Shown here: positions 10,831-20,699 of the stretch, one piece after another
How positions within the stretch are numbered: position 1 is the stretch's first letter
Layout of the letters: each line of letters begins with the position of its first letter
From: Paguma larvata
Lineage: Eukaryota; Chordata; Mammalia; Carnivora; Viverridae
Assembly: GCA_030068075.1 (NCBI GenBank)
Contig: CM057826.1
Coordinates: 60,609,312-60,673,311 of the forward strand
Direction of reading: 5' to 3'
Length of the DNA: 64,000 nt
Translations under genes and position numbers: made by a program
The notes under the pieces: model-generated
Told to the model about the DNA's origin: nothing
The model's input: the letters and a program-made list of their open reading frames with translations, nothing else
The model's database searches: none

Positions 10831-11664
10831 CTGCTTACCATGGCTTAGGAAATCAAATCCTGTTCTTGAAATTAGACGCATGTGGGTTCTCACAAATCTC
10901 CGAGGATTTCAGCCGTCAGTGCTCTTTGCCTGGGGCCTGGGCGTATGCCTCAGTTTCCTCATCCTGTCCTCTAGTCTTAACGCCTGGCCTTCCTCTCAGT
11001 GTCCCTCAGGCTCTCACTAGCTGGGCCAAAGGGCCAATAGATTTTTCCAGTGTCTCCTCTCGTTCTGACAGTCCCATGCATGACAGTCGCCAACTTGGGA
11101 CACAATGTCCGTGCACGCCAGGCAGCAGGTGGGATGCTGGGGGGCGTGCAGGGCGAGGCAGGTACTTGACAAGGTGTCCTTATAAGCAAATGTCTCTATT
11201 GAGCTCTCGCTCTGAGCAATGGCGGGGCGTCTGTGAAGCACTGTCCTTGGGGCTTAGCCCTCACGCCTGGACCCCTCGAGGGCTCCCCCTTGTCTCCCGT
11301 ACCATCCTCTCGACTGGGCCCAGCTTCCCCCCGTGCTGCTGCTTCAAGTCACACTTAATGGGTGACCAACTGGCTTGTCTGGGACTGAGGGGCCTCTGGG
11401 GCTCACAGGACCTCGTTTCCCTCCTCCCTCTTCCTGGTGTGATGCTGTCTCCCTTCCCAGCCCTTTCGTACTGCTTGTGCAAGGGTCCTGGATCTCTCTC
11501 CCTTCCTTCCCTCCCTGCCTTTCTTCCCCGCTTCTCCCCAGCACCCCAGGAAGCGCCATCCCTACAGAGAGGCGGGACAGGGGCCTCTCCTGGTATTGGT
11601 ATTGGCCGACACCTGCTGTCCCTCACCACGGTCCAGTCCCACGCAGCCCGCACTGTCGCATCCT
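10831..11664. other. Unassigned interval inside long chance open frames
   Basis: A 290-codon + strand frame (10797-11669) and overlapping frames cover this stretch, but the translation has no domain, is Ser/Leu/Pro-rich, and begins inside a MIR-like relic. CT-rich composition explains the lack of stops. I see no gene. Confidence 0.4.
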
Positions 11665-11790
11665 TGTGACACCCTCTGCAGGAGGCACCGACGTCATTGC
11701 CATCCTACACACGCGGAAGACACGGGGATCCAGGAAGTCGGCCGCCCAGCCAGGGTCACACAGCGTACAACTTGGGAACCCGTCCTGCCC
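11665..11790 (+). mobile_element. MIR-family SINE fragment
   Basis: ttgccatcctacacacgcggaagacac and cccagccagggtcacacagcgtacaacttgggaacccg match the MIR core and 3' part. The 5' part is missing. Confidence 0.6.
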
Positions 11791-12000
11791 TCCGGCACGC
11801 ATCCACCTGCCTCCCCATGCCCCCTGCCTCCCGGCTGGGCAGGAGTCTAGGGCCACAGTAAAAGCCACAGTGAATCAAGACCCGAGGACCAGTGTCCCCT
11901 GTGACTCAGCGGTTTCCATTCCCTTCCATCTCGGGCAGCTCCACCGGGTGTCAGCTGCATCGCACTTAATTATTCCCTGATTTTTCGCTTGTAAAATTCA

Positions 12001-12220
12001 AAAAGCATTTATGGTGTGTCTGCTCCCAGCCTGGCACGATCCTAAATGCTTCACCTACCTCGTTTAATTTATGCTTTTGTAAAGTCCCCACCACAACCCC
12101 GGAAGGTGAATGGTAAAAAGCCAATTTTATAGCTACAGAAGCAGGTTCCGCGGGGCTCAGTGATGGGCCACAAGGCACAGCTGGCGGCCACCAGGTCTGG
12201 ACTCTGTCCCCAGGGCTTTG
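12001..12220 (+). mobile_element. MIR-family SINE relic, near full length
   Basis: agcatttatggtgtgtctgctcccagcctggcacgatcctaaatgcttcacc at the 5' side, a decayed middle around ccaattttatagctacagaagcagg, and gggccacaaggcacagctggcgg in the 3' part. Confidence 0.85.
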
Positions 12221-12576
12221 GCACGCGTCTCTGGCAAATATTCCCTTTTGAGTCCTCAAGCACGTGGTGGACTCTCCCAAGTAACAGACACTGCTTACAT
12301 GTCTTTATCACCGCCGAGCTGCTCTGACCTGGTCCTAAGCACAAAATCCGTGCTCAAAACGAGCCTGCTTGCATCGATACTTCCACACGGTCACCCAAAA
12401 GTGTCTGTGAGGCTTGTTTCCCTGGTGGAGGGGTTAGTTACAGAGTTACAGAAGTCCAGAGGGAAAGGACGGTTGCTGGGGCACCTGGTCTTTGCTGGGC
12501 ACGCTGGCTCGTGTCTCCTAACCATCCCGGAACTGCAGGTGCCAAGCGCAGTCATGGCCATTCTAAAGAGGACGAG

Positions 12577-12611
12577 TTATTTTCTCGATAAGACTTATTT
12601 TCTCGATAAGA
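12577..12611 (+). repeat. Two-copy tandem 17-mer
   Basis: TTATTTTCTCGATAAGA occurs exactly at 12577-12593 and again at 12595-12611, an 18-bp period. The second copy abuts the L1 relic, so the duplication is probably a local slippage event at its edge. Confidence 0.9.
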
Positions 12612-12867
12612 GTTGCCAGAAATTTGTCTACTATATTGGTCATTTCGAAAGTTGACGTCGGGTTGTATTGATCAAATCTATGGATTTTGTTTTGCTTGTA
12701 TTCTATTTTATTAATTTCTGCTGTCATCTTTCTTAATTGCTATCTTCAATTTAGAGAGTGCGTTATTTTGTCGTTTTCTACCTTTTTTAGATGCAAGCTA
12801 AGTCCTTTGCTTGTCAACCTTTGCGGTTCTTAATTAATGCATTTAAGACCATAGATTTTTCTTTAAG
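12612..12867 (-). mobile_element. Old LINE-1 ORF2-region relic (antisense)
   Basis: On the + strand gttgccagaaatttgtctactatattgg, ttctattttattaatttctgctg and taatgcatttaagaccatagatttttctt match the reverse complement of the L1 ORF2 stretch around the reverse transcriptase domain. The reading frame is destroyed. It is an ancient, 5'- and 3'-truncated copy. Confidence 0.75.
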
Positions 12868-13164
12868 TGGGTGGACTGGCCAGAGGCGTCAACGATCCTA
12901 AACAAGATAAGACTAAAGGAACTCATTTTTGAGCTGCCTGGAGAACCATGCCGTGAGCCTGGTCCTTGGTCCAGCACTAGATTAGACCTGTTTAGAGCAC
13001 GCAAGTCGTGTTCCAACAACTCCAAAGAGATTTTCGTATCAGAAAGTAGCCCATTCCAGCCCCACCTCTTGCTGGCTTAGTTTAAAACGAGTTTCAGTCG
13101 CATCTGCACACTCACCTCTTTCCACTGTCCACCCGCGTGTCCGTGTGTGTGGATGCGCCAGTCA
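12868..13164. other. Unassigned interval
   Basis: Nothing recognised. Sequence is of ordinary complexity, with no exon signal. Confidence 0.3.
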
Positions 13165-13690
13165 GCCATTTAAAAATTCATTAAAAAATTCCTGAGCAGG
13201 GACTGCATGCTGAAATCATGGTCGTGTACCAGCTGTAGTTCCTGTCCGCAGAGTGTTCACAGTCTGGCGGAAGGGGGCAGGTATCTAAGTAGGCATTCTC
13301 AATAAACGAAGAAAGTGCAAGGAGTCTAAATATTTTAAGGGCTCAGAGGGGGGATGGACTTAAGTCTGCACGGAGGTGGAGGAGACCAGAAATTAGGAAA
13401 GGTCTTCTGGGGGGAGAGGGCACAAGCTGAAACTGCATGTTCAAACAGGAGTTTATGTGGCTCACAGGGAAGGGTACTGTTCCCAGCAGAGGAAGCAACT
13501 TGCATAAAGGAAAAGAGGTAGAAAGGACCAGGACTGTTTGGTGAGCCAGATGGAGTCAGTGCGGCTGGAGCGATGGGCTCATTTCCGAGGGGTGACACTG
13601 GGGAGGGCGTGGTCAATGGCGAACCCACCAGCGGGGGACCCACAGGCCGAGGCTAAGGAGACTGGATTTCATCTTGTGTTATCCAGGCAG
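13165..13690 (-). mobile_element. LINE2 (L2) relic (antisense), long copy
   Basis: The + strand follows the reverse complement of the L2 3' end: aaaaattcctgagcaggg, gtccgcagagtgttcacagtctgg, aggcattctcaataaacg, then aggtcttctggggggagagggc, gcaacttgcataaaggaaaagagg and gtgcggctggagcgatggg. About 500 bp are preserved, the longest L2 in the window. Confidence 0.8.
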
Positions 13691-13767
13691 AGGCAGGAGG
13701 ATATGGCCAGAGCGTGTCTGCATAGACGCCGAGGCCTCGGGGAAGCAGGGATTGGGATGAGGAGGCG

Positions 13768-13789
13768 GAAGTTAGGTAGACCTAACTTC
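13768..13789. repeat. Short perfect inverted repeat
   Basis: GAAGTTAGGT, AG, ACCTAACTTC: ten-base arms with a two-base centre. A third TACCTAAGG follows at once. It could form a small hairpin; no transcript or protein-binding role is evident. Confidence 0.9.
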
Positions 13790-14097
13790 TACCTAAGGCT
13801 CAAGTCATCTAGTTGGAAGATGGCATGAAAGTGGACCCCAGAGACATCGGGGATCGGAGCTACTTCCGGGTTTGCAGCAGCACCCCGGGGGTGGAGAGCA
13901 AAGAAGACCTTCATCATGCCTTCCCTCCCTCCACAGGTGCCTGGTCCTAAAACAGGTGCTGATGACACAACTGCCATTTCCCTGGAGGGCGTTGGCGAGG
14001 CGTCTAGTGCTGAGCAGGCCTCCCCACCCCCCATGGGCTTGCAGCCCCGCCCCTCCCCCTTACTGGCTCTGTGCCCTGAGGGGGCTGTTCGCCTGCC

Positions 14098-14160
14098 TTG
14101 AGCTCAGTTTCCCCATCTGTAAAGAGGCAGTTGGGAGGGTTTAAGGCAAAGTCCCTATTG
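14098..14160 (-). mobile_element. MIR fragment (antisense)
   Basis: gagctcagtttccccatctgtaaagaggcag is the conserved MIR core in reverse complement. Only about 60 bp survive. Confidence 0.6.
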
Positions 14161-14399
14161 TTATTGTATTGTCCTTGCGGCTCAAACATCAGTATACATT
14201 TTGCAATTCTCAGACTAGGCCCCGAGGTGCATTTTATTAGTTTTGTTGCCTTCTCCCCCTAGACAAGAAGAGCCTGCGTTGATTTGATGTAATGAAATGG
14301 TCTGTATATTTTACTTGCCAGGGAAGAAAAAGCCCCGGCTTCACAAAGGGCTTCTGCTCTGCAGCGGGGCCGTCTCAGACGGTGTGGAAGCCTGACACG

Positions 14400-14490
14400 T
14401 CTCCCTTTGTTTGCTGCTCCCCCTCACAGCCTAATCACATTCCTGAGGGTGGCAAAGGCAGCTCCGCGTTGCCATGGGAACCGGGTGCCA
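14400..14490 (+). promoter_or_regulatory. Candidate cis-regulatory element with an RFX X-box
   Basis: GTTGCCATGGGAAC (14468-14481) fits the RFX X-box. Within 70 bp upstream are CCTTTGTTTGC (SOX/forkhead-like, about 14403) and CACATTCCT (TEAD/MCAT-like, about 14437). The surrounding sequence (14260-14520) looks non-repetitive. Clustering of motifs is suggestive only; conservation would decide. Confidence 0.35.
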
Positions 14491-14567
14491 GCGAGAACCC
14501 GAGAATTCCAGCCCTTGAACGCTGCGGATTTATCCCCGTTGCTCAGGAAGCAGGGCTGGCTGCAAAG

Positions 14568-14590
14568 ATGGGGGGTGGGGGTGGCGGAGA
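14568..14590 (+). repeat. G-rich quadruplex-prone tract
   Basis: GGGGGGTGGGGGTGGCGG just after the candidate element at 14400-14490. The last G-runs are only two long, so quadruplex potential is moderate. Confidence 0.5.
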
Positions 14591-14944
14591 CGCTGCGTTA
14601 GGTCTTTCCAGGGCCCCCGGGGAGGCAAAGAAGGTTCCAGAAGGCTCAAGCTGTAGTCTGGGAGGACCCGGGACTCTCTCGGGAGCCATTTCTGTTCCCC
14701 TTCCTTTGAATCACATCCAAACCCAAATATAAGCAGGGGGAGGAGCAGGGAGGAGGGGAGGAAGGAGGGAAGGCTCTGCACAGCCTCTGGCAGGCTGCAC
14801 CCACACCCGGGATCCTGGGCAGCCCCAGGGGGTTCTGGGATCCCGGCTCTCTGCGGGGACTTTGCCAGGGGCTTGCCTGAGATGCCAACATCCCCACGAT
14901 CGGTCGCTATTATCCTGTCACCACCCAAGCGTCTTCACAGTTGA

Positions 14945-15110
14945 CAGAGTCCTTTCAAATGTGTAATCCATCAGTGCTTCAAAACAGCCCTGCAAAGGGC
15001 GGGTTGAGGCTTGTGCCCATTGCACAGATACAGACAGGGAAGGCTTCGAGAAGCCTTGCTTAGGAAAGCAGAGGCGAGCCCTGAGTCTTGACATCTGTGG
15101 CTCAAGGACC
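14945..15110 (+). mobile_element. Weak MIR-like relic
   Basis: caaaacagccctgcaaagggcg, gtgcccattgcacagatacagacagggaag and gaagccttgcttaggaaagcagagg follow the MIR core loosely. Confidence 0.45.
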
Positions 15111-15389
15111 CATCCGTCTCCAGGGTAGGGAGGGAGGCCCCAGGGAGAGCAGAGAAAGGCTCCTAAGGTAGCAAGTAACGCGGCAGCCTCCCCAGTGAGG
15201 GAGGTTTAGAAGGACGCAAATTGCCTCAGGGGTTTGACCAAAAGGTCCAAGGGGAAATGCAGTCACGCCCAGAACGTTCCTCCGGGTGAAATGAGCGATT
15301 GTGCTTTGTTTCTAGGACGCCAGCCACGTGCGGGGAAGTCCCCACATCTCACTTTGGAGAGCCTCGCAGAACCGCCTGGCAGGGACGGG

Positions 15390-15505
15390 GTGGCCCTACC
15401 CACTTCACAGGCGTGGGAACTGAGGCCCAGAGGGAAGCAGCTTGGCTCATGTGACCTGGGAGCCGGGAGCAGTCGGGACGAGACTAAGGATTCTGTCTGA
15501 CTCTA
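15390..15505 (+). mobile_element. MIR-family SINE fragment
   Basis: cccacttcacaggcgtgggaactgaggcccagagggaagcagcttggctcatgtgacc is a clear MIR core. The 3' end continues to ggattctgtctgactctac. Confidence 0.75.
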
Positions 15506-15596
15506 CACCCCGGGTTAGGCCTCCCCCTGAGGGGTGAAGAGGGGAGACCCGAGGCTGACCCCCTGGGACCAGAGGGGGACCCCTCCACGCGCGCAT

Positions 15597-15742
15597 GCCC
15601 TCTCCCACACTCTCTCATACACGCACGCTCACACGCACGCCCTCACACTCACGCACGCCCTCGCACACGACGCTCACGGCACTCTTGCACACACGTTCTC
15701 ACACTCGCGCGCTCACACGTGCACACCCGCTCTCGCACCCGG
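15597..15742 (+). repeat. Degenerate CA/CG/CT low-complexity tract
   Basis: Irregular mixture of CACACG, CTCACA and CACGC units over about 145 bp, consistent with an old (CA)n microsatellite that acquired many substitutions. The alternating purine-pyrimidine character with CG steps could favour Z-DNA. Confidence 0.85.
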
Positions 15743-16038
15743 CCCTGTTCGGGCGTGCCGGGGGTGCCGACGGTGGCACTGAGGCCTCCCGGCCACTCTC
15801 GAGGTGTGTTATGTGCCCACACCCCGCTGGGCGCCCTCCCCGCTCCCCGTGACCTCTGGCTCTAGCTCCCAGCCCCTCTGAAGACCTTCCTCTCCAAAGA
15901 AGCCATCCAAGCATCAGCCAGCGAGGCCCCCACCCTGGTCGGGGACTCGCTCCTCAGTGCTCAGCCACGCCCTTGGAAAGAGCTGGGGCCATTTCCTGTA
16001 CTTGGGTTCCTGCCAATCCCTGGTCACCGATCTGCTCG

Positions 16039-16098
16039 CGAAATCATGATCTGAGCCAAAAAGTCAGACACTCGACCGACTGAGCCGCCCAGGGGTCC
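16039..16098 (-). mobile_element. Carnivore SINE fragment (head region only)
   Basis: gaaatcatgatctgagccaa, then gtcagacactcgaccgactgagccgcccaggggtcc, is the reverse complement of the first 60 bp of the SINE, including the very 5' end. The body, CT tract and A tail are absent. No flanking duplication is seen. Confidence 0.85.
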
Positions 16099-16591
16099 TG
16101 AGATCAGCACTTAAGAATACACATCGGATGAGAAAGAATTGAAAATACAAGCCATTTCTTAAACTATAAAGGCCAGTATTAATTGGGACTGTTACTTCTG
16201 TTATATTAAGACACGGGCGTGGGTGTCCTGGCTCATGGTGTAAGATTTGTTTCCTTCTCTGGGGTGTGGTCGGAGAGCTTTGCAAGTCTGTGGATGAAGT
16301 GAAAATTCCCCCAAGCTTTCCTGAGACGGCTCCTGCACACTGGTCCAGACTGGACCGTTTTGAAATGACTACTCCCCACAGGTGGCCCGGGCACCGCTTG
16401 CTCGACCGCAGAACATTCTGGCTCCCAGCTCCTCCCCACCATTGTGTGAGCTGTGCCTCAGCCTGCAGACCTTCTCAGGGCAGCCCCAGCCTTCGCCTCC
16501 ACCACAACGCTGCCTTCTCCTCCAAAACCCACTCAGCGATCATTCCTCTTCTGAAGTTTTTCTGTCCTTCTTCTAGCCCCTCAAGACATCT
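16099..16591. other. Unassigned interval between two SINE copies
   Basis: Ordinary complexity. The + strand 117-codon frame at 16266-16619 runs into the SINE at its end and is not supported as coding. Confidence 0.35.
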
Positions 16592-16815
16592 GGGGCGCCC
16601 GGGTGGCTCAGTCGGTTAAGCATCAACTCTTGGTTTCGGCTCAGGTCATGATCGCACGGTGGTGAGTTCAAGCCTGGCATCGGGCTCTGTGCTGACGGTG
16701 TGGAGCCTGCTCGGGATTTCCTGTCTCCCTCTCTCTCTCTCTGCCCCTACCTCCCTCACATGCTCTCTCTCTCTCTCTCTCTCCCTCTCAAAATAAATAA
16801 ATAATTAAAAAAAAA
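16592..16815 (+). mobile_element. CAN-SINE, full length
   Basis: Head ggggcgcccgggtggctcag, then gcatcgggctctgtgctgac, then gagcctgctcgggatttcc, a CT-rich tract and a tail aataaataaataattaaaaaa. The body lacks the usual gctcagagcctgg-gcctgcttc spacing, reading gtgtggagcctgctcggg, so it belongs to the alternative 'gggattc' subfamily. Flanking AAGAC is shared on both sides but is too short to be sure of a duplication. Confidence 0.96.
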
Positions 16816-17410
16816 GACTTCATTCCCTCAGACCTGTTCGTGCCTCGGTCATTTTATGTCACGGTGAGCCACACTTGTCTGCATGTCCCTGCCCTTCTCT
16901 TCCGCCAGACCTAATTCCATCCAGAAGGACGGAAGAAGGGTTTGCCAGGCACCAGGCAGTTGGCCGTGCACTGGCCTCACGGTAGTCAGCAGCCAGACCC
17001 TCTTTGCCTTCACGAAACTTAGGATCTGATGGCCGAGGCGGGACCCAGGCACGTTAGCAAACCTAAAGCGTCACCGAAATTGTCTGAAGGCCCGGAAGGG
17101 CAATGAGGGTGGCCGCTTTACACAGGCCTGTTGGGCAGAGCCCCACGCGCCGGGGACTTAACACATCAGCGTCCATTTCTCTGTTAGATCCCGTCACTAC
17201 CGGGGGTGGTGGCTGTGCTCCACGGAGTCACGCAGAGACCCAGATCGCCAGAGGCCACCACACCACACGTGGCTTCCCGGCTGTGCATCCACCTCCAGGA
17301 GACAGACAGAGGGTGCAGGGGCGTGTGTCTACAGGCACAGGGCTGACCAGGGCACGCGGGGCTTTCAGTCATGTTTCACGGGCTACAGCTCAGTCCCACG
17401 GTTCGTTCGC
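16816..17410. other. Unassigned interval
   Basis: No element or gene recognised. Ordinary complexity. Confidence 0.3.
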
Positions 17411-17471
17411 TAGGGCTGCCATAAAAGAGCGCCGCAGGCTGGGCGACTGACACAACAGACATGTCTGTCTC

Positions 17472-17690
17472 GGAGCTCCTGGGCGGCTCAGTCGGTGAAA
17501 CGTCTGACTTCGGCTCAGGTCATGATCTTGAGGTCCATGAGTTCGAGCCCTGCGTTGGGCTCTGGGCTGACGTCTCAGAGCCTGGAGCCTGCTTCGGATT
17601 CTGTGTCTCCCTCTCCCTCTGACCCTCCCCCGCTCGTGCGCTGTCTCTCTCAAAAAGAAATAAAACATTAAAAAAAGAAGAAGAAGAAGG
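17472..17690 (+). mobile_element. CAN-SINE nested in the old LTR
   Basis: Sense copy: ggagctcctgggcggctcagtcgg, gacttcggctcaggtcatgatc, gagcctggagcctgcttcgg, CT tract, then aaataaaacatt and an A/GAA tail. The head start is mutated (ggagctcctggg for the usual ggggcgcctggg). The flanks show only a degenerate duplication. Confidence 0.95.
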
Positions 17691-18044
17691 AAATGTACTG
17701 TCGCACCGAGCCTGGAAGTCCGAGACCAGGGGGTTGGCATGTGTTCTCTCTCAGGTTGGTTCTTTTCCGCGATGGAGACTCTCTTCCATGCTTCTGCCCA
17801 CGTTCCACGATTTGTGTGCCACGTCTCCCCTTTCCTTGCGGCCGGTGGTTTGCTGGCAATCTTTGGCATTGCCAAAGCACCACCCAGTCCCTGGCCTCGT
17901 CTCCATGTGGCGTCTCTCCCGAGTATGATATGTCCAAGTTTCCCCTTTCCATAAGGACACCTGTCATATTGGGTTAGGTAGGGACCCGCCCTACTTCCGT
18001 CTGACTTCACCATAACTACTTACATCTGTGATGACCCTATTTCC

Positions 18045-18261
18045 TTAAAAAAATTTTTTTTAAATATTGATTTCATTTGAGAGAGAGAGAAAGATAGAGA
18101 GAGCATAAGCGGGGCAGGGGCAGAGAGAGAGAGAAGGAGACACAGAATCCGAAGCAGGTTCTAGGCTCCGAGCTGTCAGCACAGAGCCTGACATGGGGCT
18201 GGAAAGATCATGACCTGAACCGAAGTCGGATGCTGAACCGACTAAGCCACCCAGGGGCTCC
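18045..18261 (-). mobile_element. CAN-SINE nested in the old LTR, with duplication
   Basis: Antisense copy from the T-rich tail to actaagccacccaggggctcc. Flanks 18027-18044 and 18262-18279 agree at 15 of 18 positions (…gaccct-a/g-tttcc), giving the target-site duplication within the LTR. The head has a deletion: ggggctggaaagatcatgacc lacks the usual aactcacgaaccgtg segment. Confidence 0.96.
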
Positions 18262-18356
18262 TGTAAAGACCCTGTTTCCGAATAAGGTCACACTCTGAGA
18301 TACTGGGAGTTAAGACTTCAGCATATGAAATTTTAGGGGATGCAGTTCAACACTTG

Positions 18357-19309
18357 GCAGGAAGTAATGCCTAATTGCAAAGGAGGCTGGGAAATGTGGT
18401 TCAGGCGTGTGCCAGCAAACCCAGGAAACTATCTCGGCAAACAGTCAGCTGCCTCCATCACACCCTGGAAGGCTTCAAGCAGAGGACCCCGCCAGATCTG
18501 ACCTGCCCCGCCCCCCTCAACTGGACCCTCCTCAAGGGCGGGGCTTGCTCGGAACCGCCCCCGAAATTCCCCGACACCAACCAGAGGCCAGGGTCGGAGA
18601 GGTGCTCCAGAGCCTGCGTGGAACTCAGCTGATTCCGAGTTTACTCGTGGGTGGGAAGGGAGCCGGTGGCACAGAGTTAGAGGAGGGGGCATTTATAAGC
18701 CTCGTGGCTCAACCGATCCGGCAGCTAAAGCTGCCTGCGTGTGTGCTGGTGTGTGATAACCGCTTTGTGATTCTGGCTGGAAACCCGAGGCAGTTCTGCC
18801 AACTCCCACGGAAGCCAAAAGGAAACAGCTATAGGATGAAAAAGACAATTTGTTTTGCGAATTGACTTTCGGGAACTCCTTTGCTCCGGCGGCCCCCAGA
18901 TGAGGACAAGGGAGTCGGGTTTAGGGTAGATAAGGCCTCCCGCTTCAGTCTCTTACATCTGACGGTCCCCCCTCCGCACCGGCTCTCCGTCCTGCAAGCA
19001 GGAAGTCAGAAGGAAAGAAAGACCTTTCAGGGCTGCCGGACGACCACCTCGTGGTAGGGGGCGAATGTGTCTAATGTTCTTCCAGGGCTGTAAAAGATCA
19101 GGGGCGGCTCTTTGCGAGAGACCCGAGGGCCGACTTCCTACCTGGGAGGGAAGGACTTACTTAAGTCACACGGGCAACTCTGATGACCTTCAGGACCCTC
19201 TGATGCCCAGCTGAATGGCTACATTCTCGCCACGTGGGGCTTCCCGATTTTCTGGGGGCTCCCTGTGTTCCAGAGACGGGACTACGTGCCCCCTGACTGG
19301 CTGGATCTC
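18357..19309. other. Unassigned interval, part possibly single-copy
   Basis: A piece just after the LTR (18378-18470, gctgggaaatgtggttcagg…) resembles the tail of another old repeat. The stretch 18690-18900 (cagctaaagctgcctgcg, ggaaacagctataggatgaaaaagac) looks single-copy. No exon supported. Confidence 0.35.
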
Positions 19310-19450
19310 TAAAACAGCGTTGATGTTTTTTCTCTCAGAGAAGCCTGAACACCAGAGAGGTACAAGGACTGGCTCAAGGTCACACACTGGGCCTTCAAAC
19401 GCAGATCGGCTGACCTCAGAGCCACACTCCTGCTGTTCTGCAGGCCTCCC
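19310..19450 (+). mobile_element. MIR-family SINE fragment
   Basis: caccagagaggtacaaggactggctcaaggtcacacactggg is a clear MIR core, followed by a decayed 3' end (ctcagagccacactcctgctg). Confidence 0.75.
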
Positions 19451-19559
19451 GGGACCACTCCGTCTCCTCTGGCTTAGGCTTCGGTCCCGGTCCCGAGAGT
19501 CTGTCAAAGGTGGCGGCTGAGAGCGCCCCATTTAATCAGACATCCTAGGTTGGACTCCT

Positions 19560-19705
19560 GATCCCTCTGCTTCCCCGATGGGCCGGTCACTTTACCCCTT
19601 TAAGCCTCAGTTTCCTTATCCATCAAATGGGCCCAATAATAGCAATTCCTTTATAGGGCTGTTAGAGGCGTGAATTGAACTTGACACAGTGCCCAGCAGC
19701 ACAGA
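19560..19705 (-). mobile_element. MIR-family SINE relic (antisense)
   Basis: tttaagcctcagtttccttatccatcaaatgggcccaataatagcaattcctttatagggctgttagaggcg and gacacagtgcccagcagc follow the reverse complement of MIR closely. Confidence 0.88.
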
Positions 19706-20014
19706 GTCAAGTGAAAATAGTGGTTTCCAGTCGAAGGGCAGCTGTGTCCTTTAGGGAGGCCTGGGCTCAGTAGTTTACCAGAAGCCCCACCGTGCCCTAC
19801 TGTCTCACACCCAGCAAGGTCACTCTTCACGTCTCCATTCGGTCCCTGTGGAAATGGGAAATTCGTGGCCCCTGCTTTAGGACTCAGACCTCAACAACAG
19901 TAAGAAACGTATCTTGAAATTGGCCTATTAAGTGGGCATGGCTGGCAGAATACAGCAGCTCCTTGGAAGGTCAAAGCGACGTCGACTGATAACTGGTCAG
20001 AAACAAACCCTGTG

Positions 20015-20231
20015 CGAGGCGCCTGGGTGGCTCAGTCAGTTAAGCATCTGACTTCAACTCTGGTCAGGATCTCCCGGTTCATGGGTTCGAGCCCCGCATC
20101 GGGCTCTGTGCTGACGGCTCAGAGCCTGGAGCCTGCTTCAGATTCTGTGTCTCCTCTCTCTCTGCCCCTCCCCTGCTTGTGCTCTGTCTGTCAAAAATAA
20201 ATAAATCTTTAAGAAAAATTAAAAAAGGAAA
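20015..20231 (+). mobile_element. Full-length feline CAN-SINE with target-site duplication
   Basis: Sense copy: cgaggcgcctgggtggctcagtc to gggttcgagccccgcatcgggctctgtgctgac, gagcctggagcctgcttcag, CT tract, aaaaataaataaatc and an A-rich tail. Flanks 19999-20014 and 20232-20247 are a 16-bp duplication with one mismatch (AGAA-A/G-CAAACCCTGTG). Confidence 0.97.
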
Positions 20232-20280
20232 AGAAGCAAACCCTGTGTAAATAATGGGTGACTTTTTTTTTTTTAACCAG

Positions 20281-20586
20281 ATATGCATCAATCCCCATGG
20301 GCCGGACCTTCCAGGACCTCGGGCTTCCAGAAACAGTACCCCATGGGCTGTCAGAAGAATGTGAACACCGCACGAAGGTGGGCGGGAGGCTCAGGGTGTC
20401 AGAGGAAATCACCTCGGTCCTTTGTTCCATTCTGTTTACGGTCCGAGTGATTTGGTGCAGAGCCTTGCAAGGAAGATTTAAACGAACTGAGCCAGAATGT
20501 TCTTGCCCCTTAAAATGCCTTTCCTGTCCTGGCGGCAAGAGGAATGAGGCCGTAAAAATGCTGTTCCGACCAGCCCAAGGCTGCAG
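20281..20586 (+). other. Splice-site-bounded open frame of unknown status
   Basis: A long T run and AACCAG (acceptor-like, ends 20280) are followed by 306 bases open in one frame up to a CTGCAG/GTAAAT donor-like site (after 20586), where the frame would next meet a stop. The predicted peptide contains FQDLGLPETVPHGLSEE and a Cys cluster ECSCPLKCLSCPG. I recognise no protein family. The acceptor's T run lies just beyond the SINE's 3' duplication, so the acceptor may be an accident. Probably chance; kept because both splice signals and the frame agree. Confidence 0.12.
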
Positions 20587-20699
20587 GTAAATCCCAGACC
20601 CCGAATAAACATTCCTTCTTTCCTCAGGGGCAGGGGGGACAGAGGAACCCTCTTCCCAGAGCTGTGAATGCGCTACGTGCCCGTCCATCTCTTTTTAGA

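Larger units (their letters stand above)
17411..18356 (-). mobile_element. Old LTR-like repeat (MLT/MaLR-like, antisense), split by two SINEs
   Basis: The + strand starts tagggctgccataaaagagcg and continues after an inserted SINE with gaagtccgagaccagg, ctctccatgtggcgtctctc and ataaggacacctgtcatattggg. After a second SINE it ends with aaagaccctgtttccgaataaggtcac, gatactgggagttaagacttcagc and atgcagttcaacac. This is the reverse complement of an abundant mammalian LTR whose sense form is seen at 38902-39292. Subfamily not determined. Confidence 0.75.

Noticed and set aside
10797..11669. 290-codon sense open frame
   Set aside because: Starts within a MIR-like relic and reads CT-rich DNA. Strong overlap with conflicting frames on both strands.
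20015..20100. tRNA gene-like boxes A and B in many places
   Set aside because: They are heads of tRNA-Lys-derived SINEs followed by the SINE body and A tail. No stand-alone tRNA gene with a complete cloverleaf and terminator was seen.
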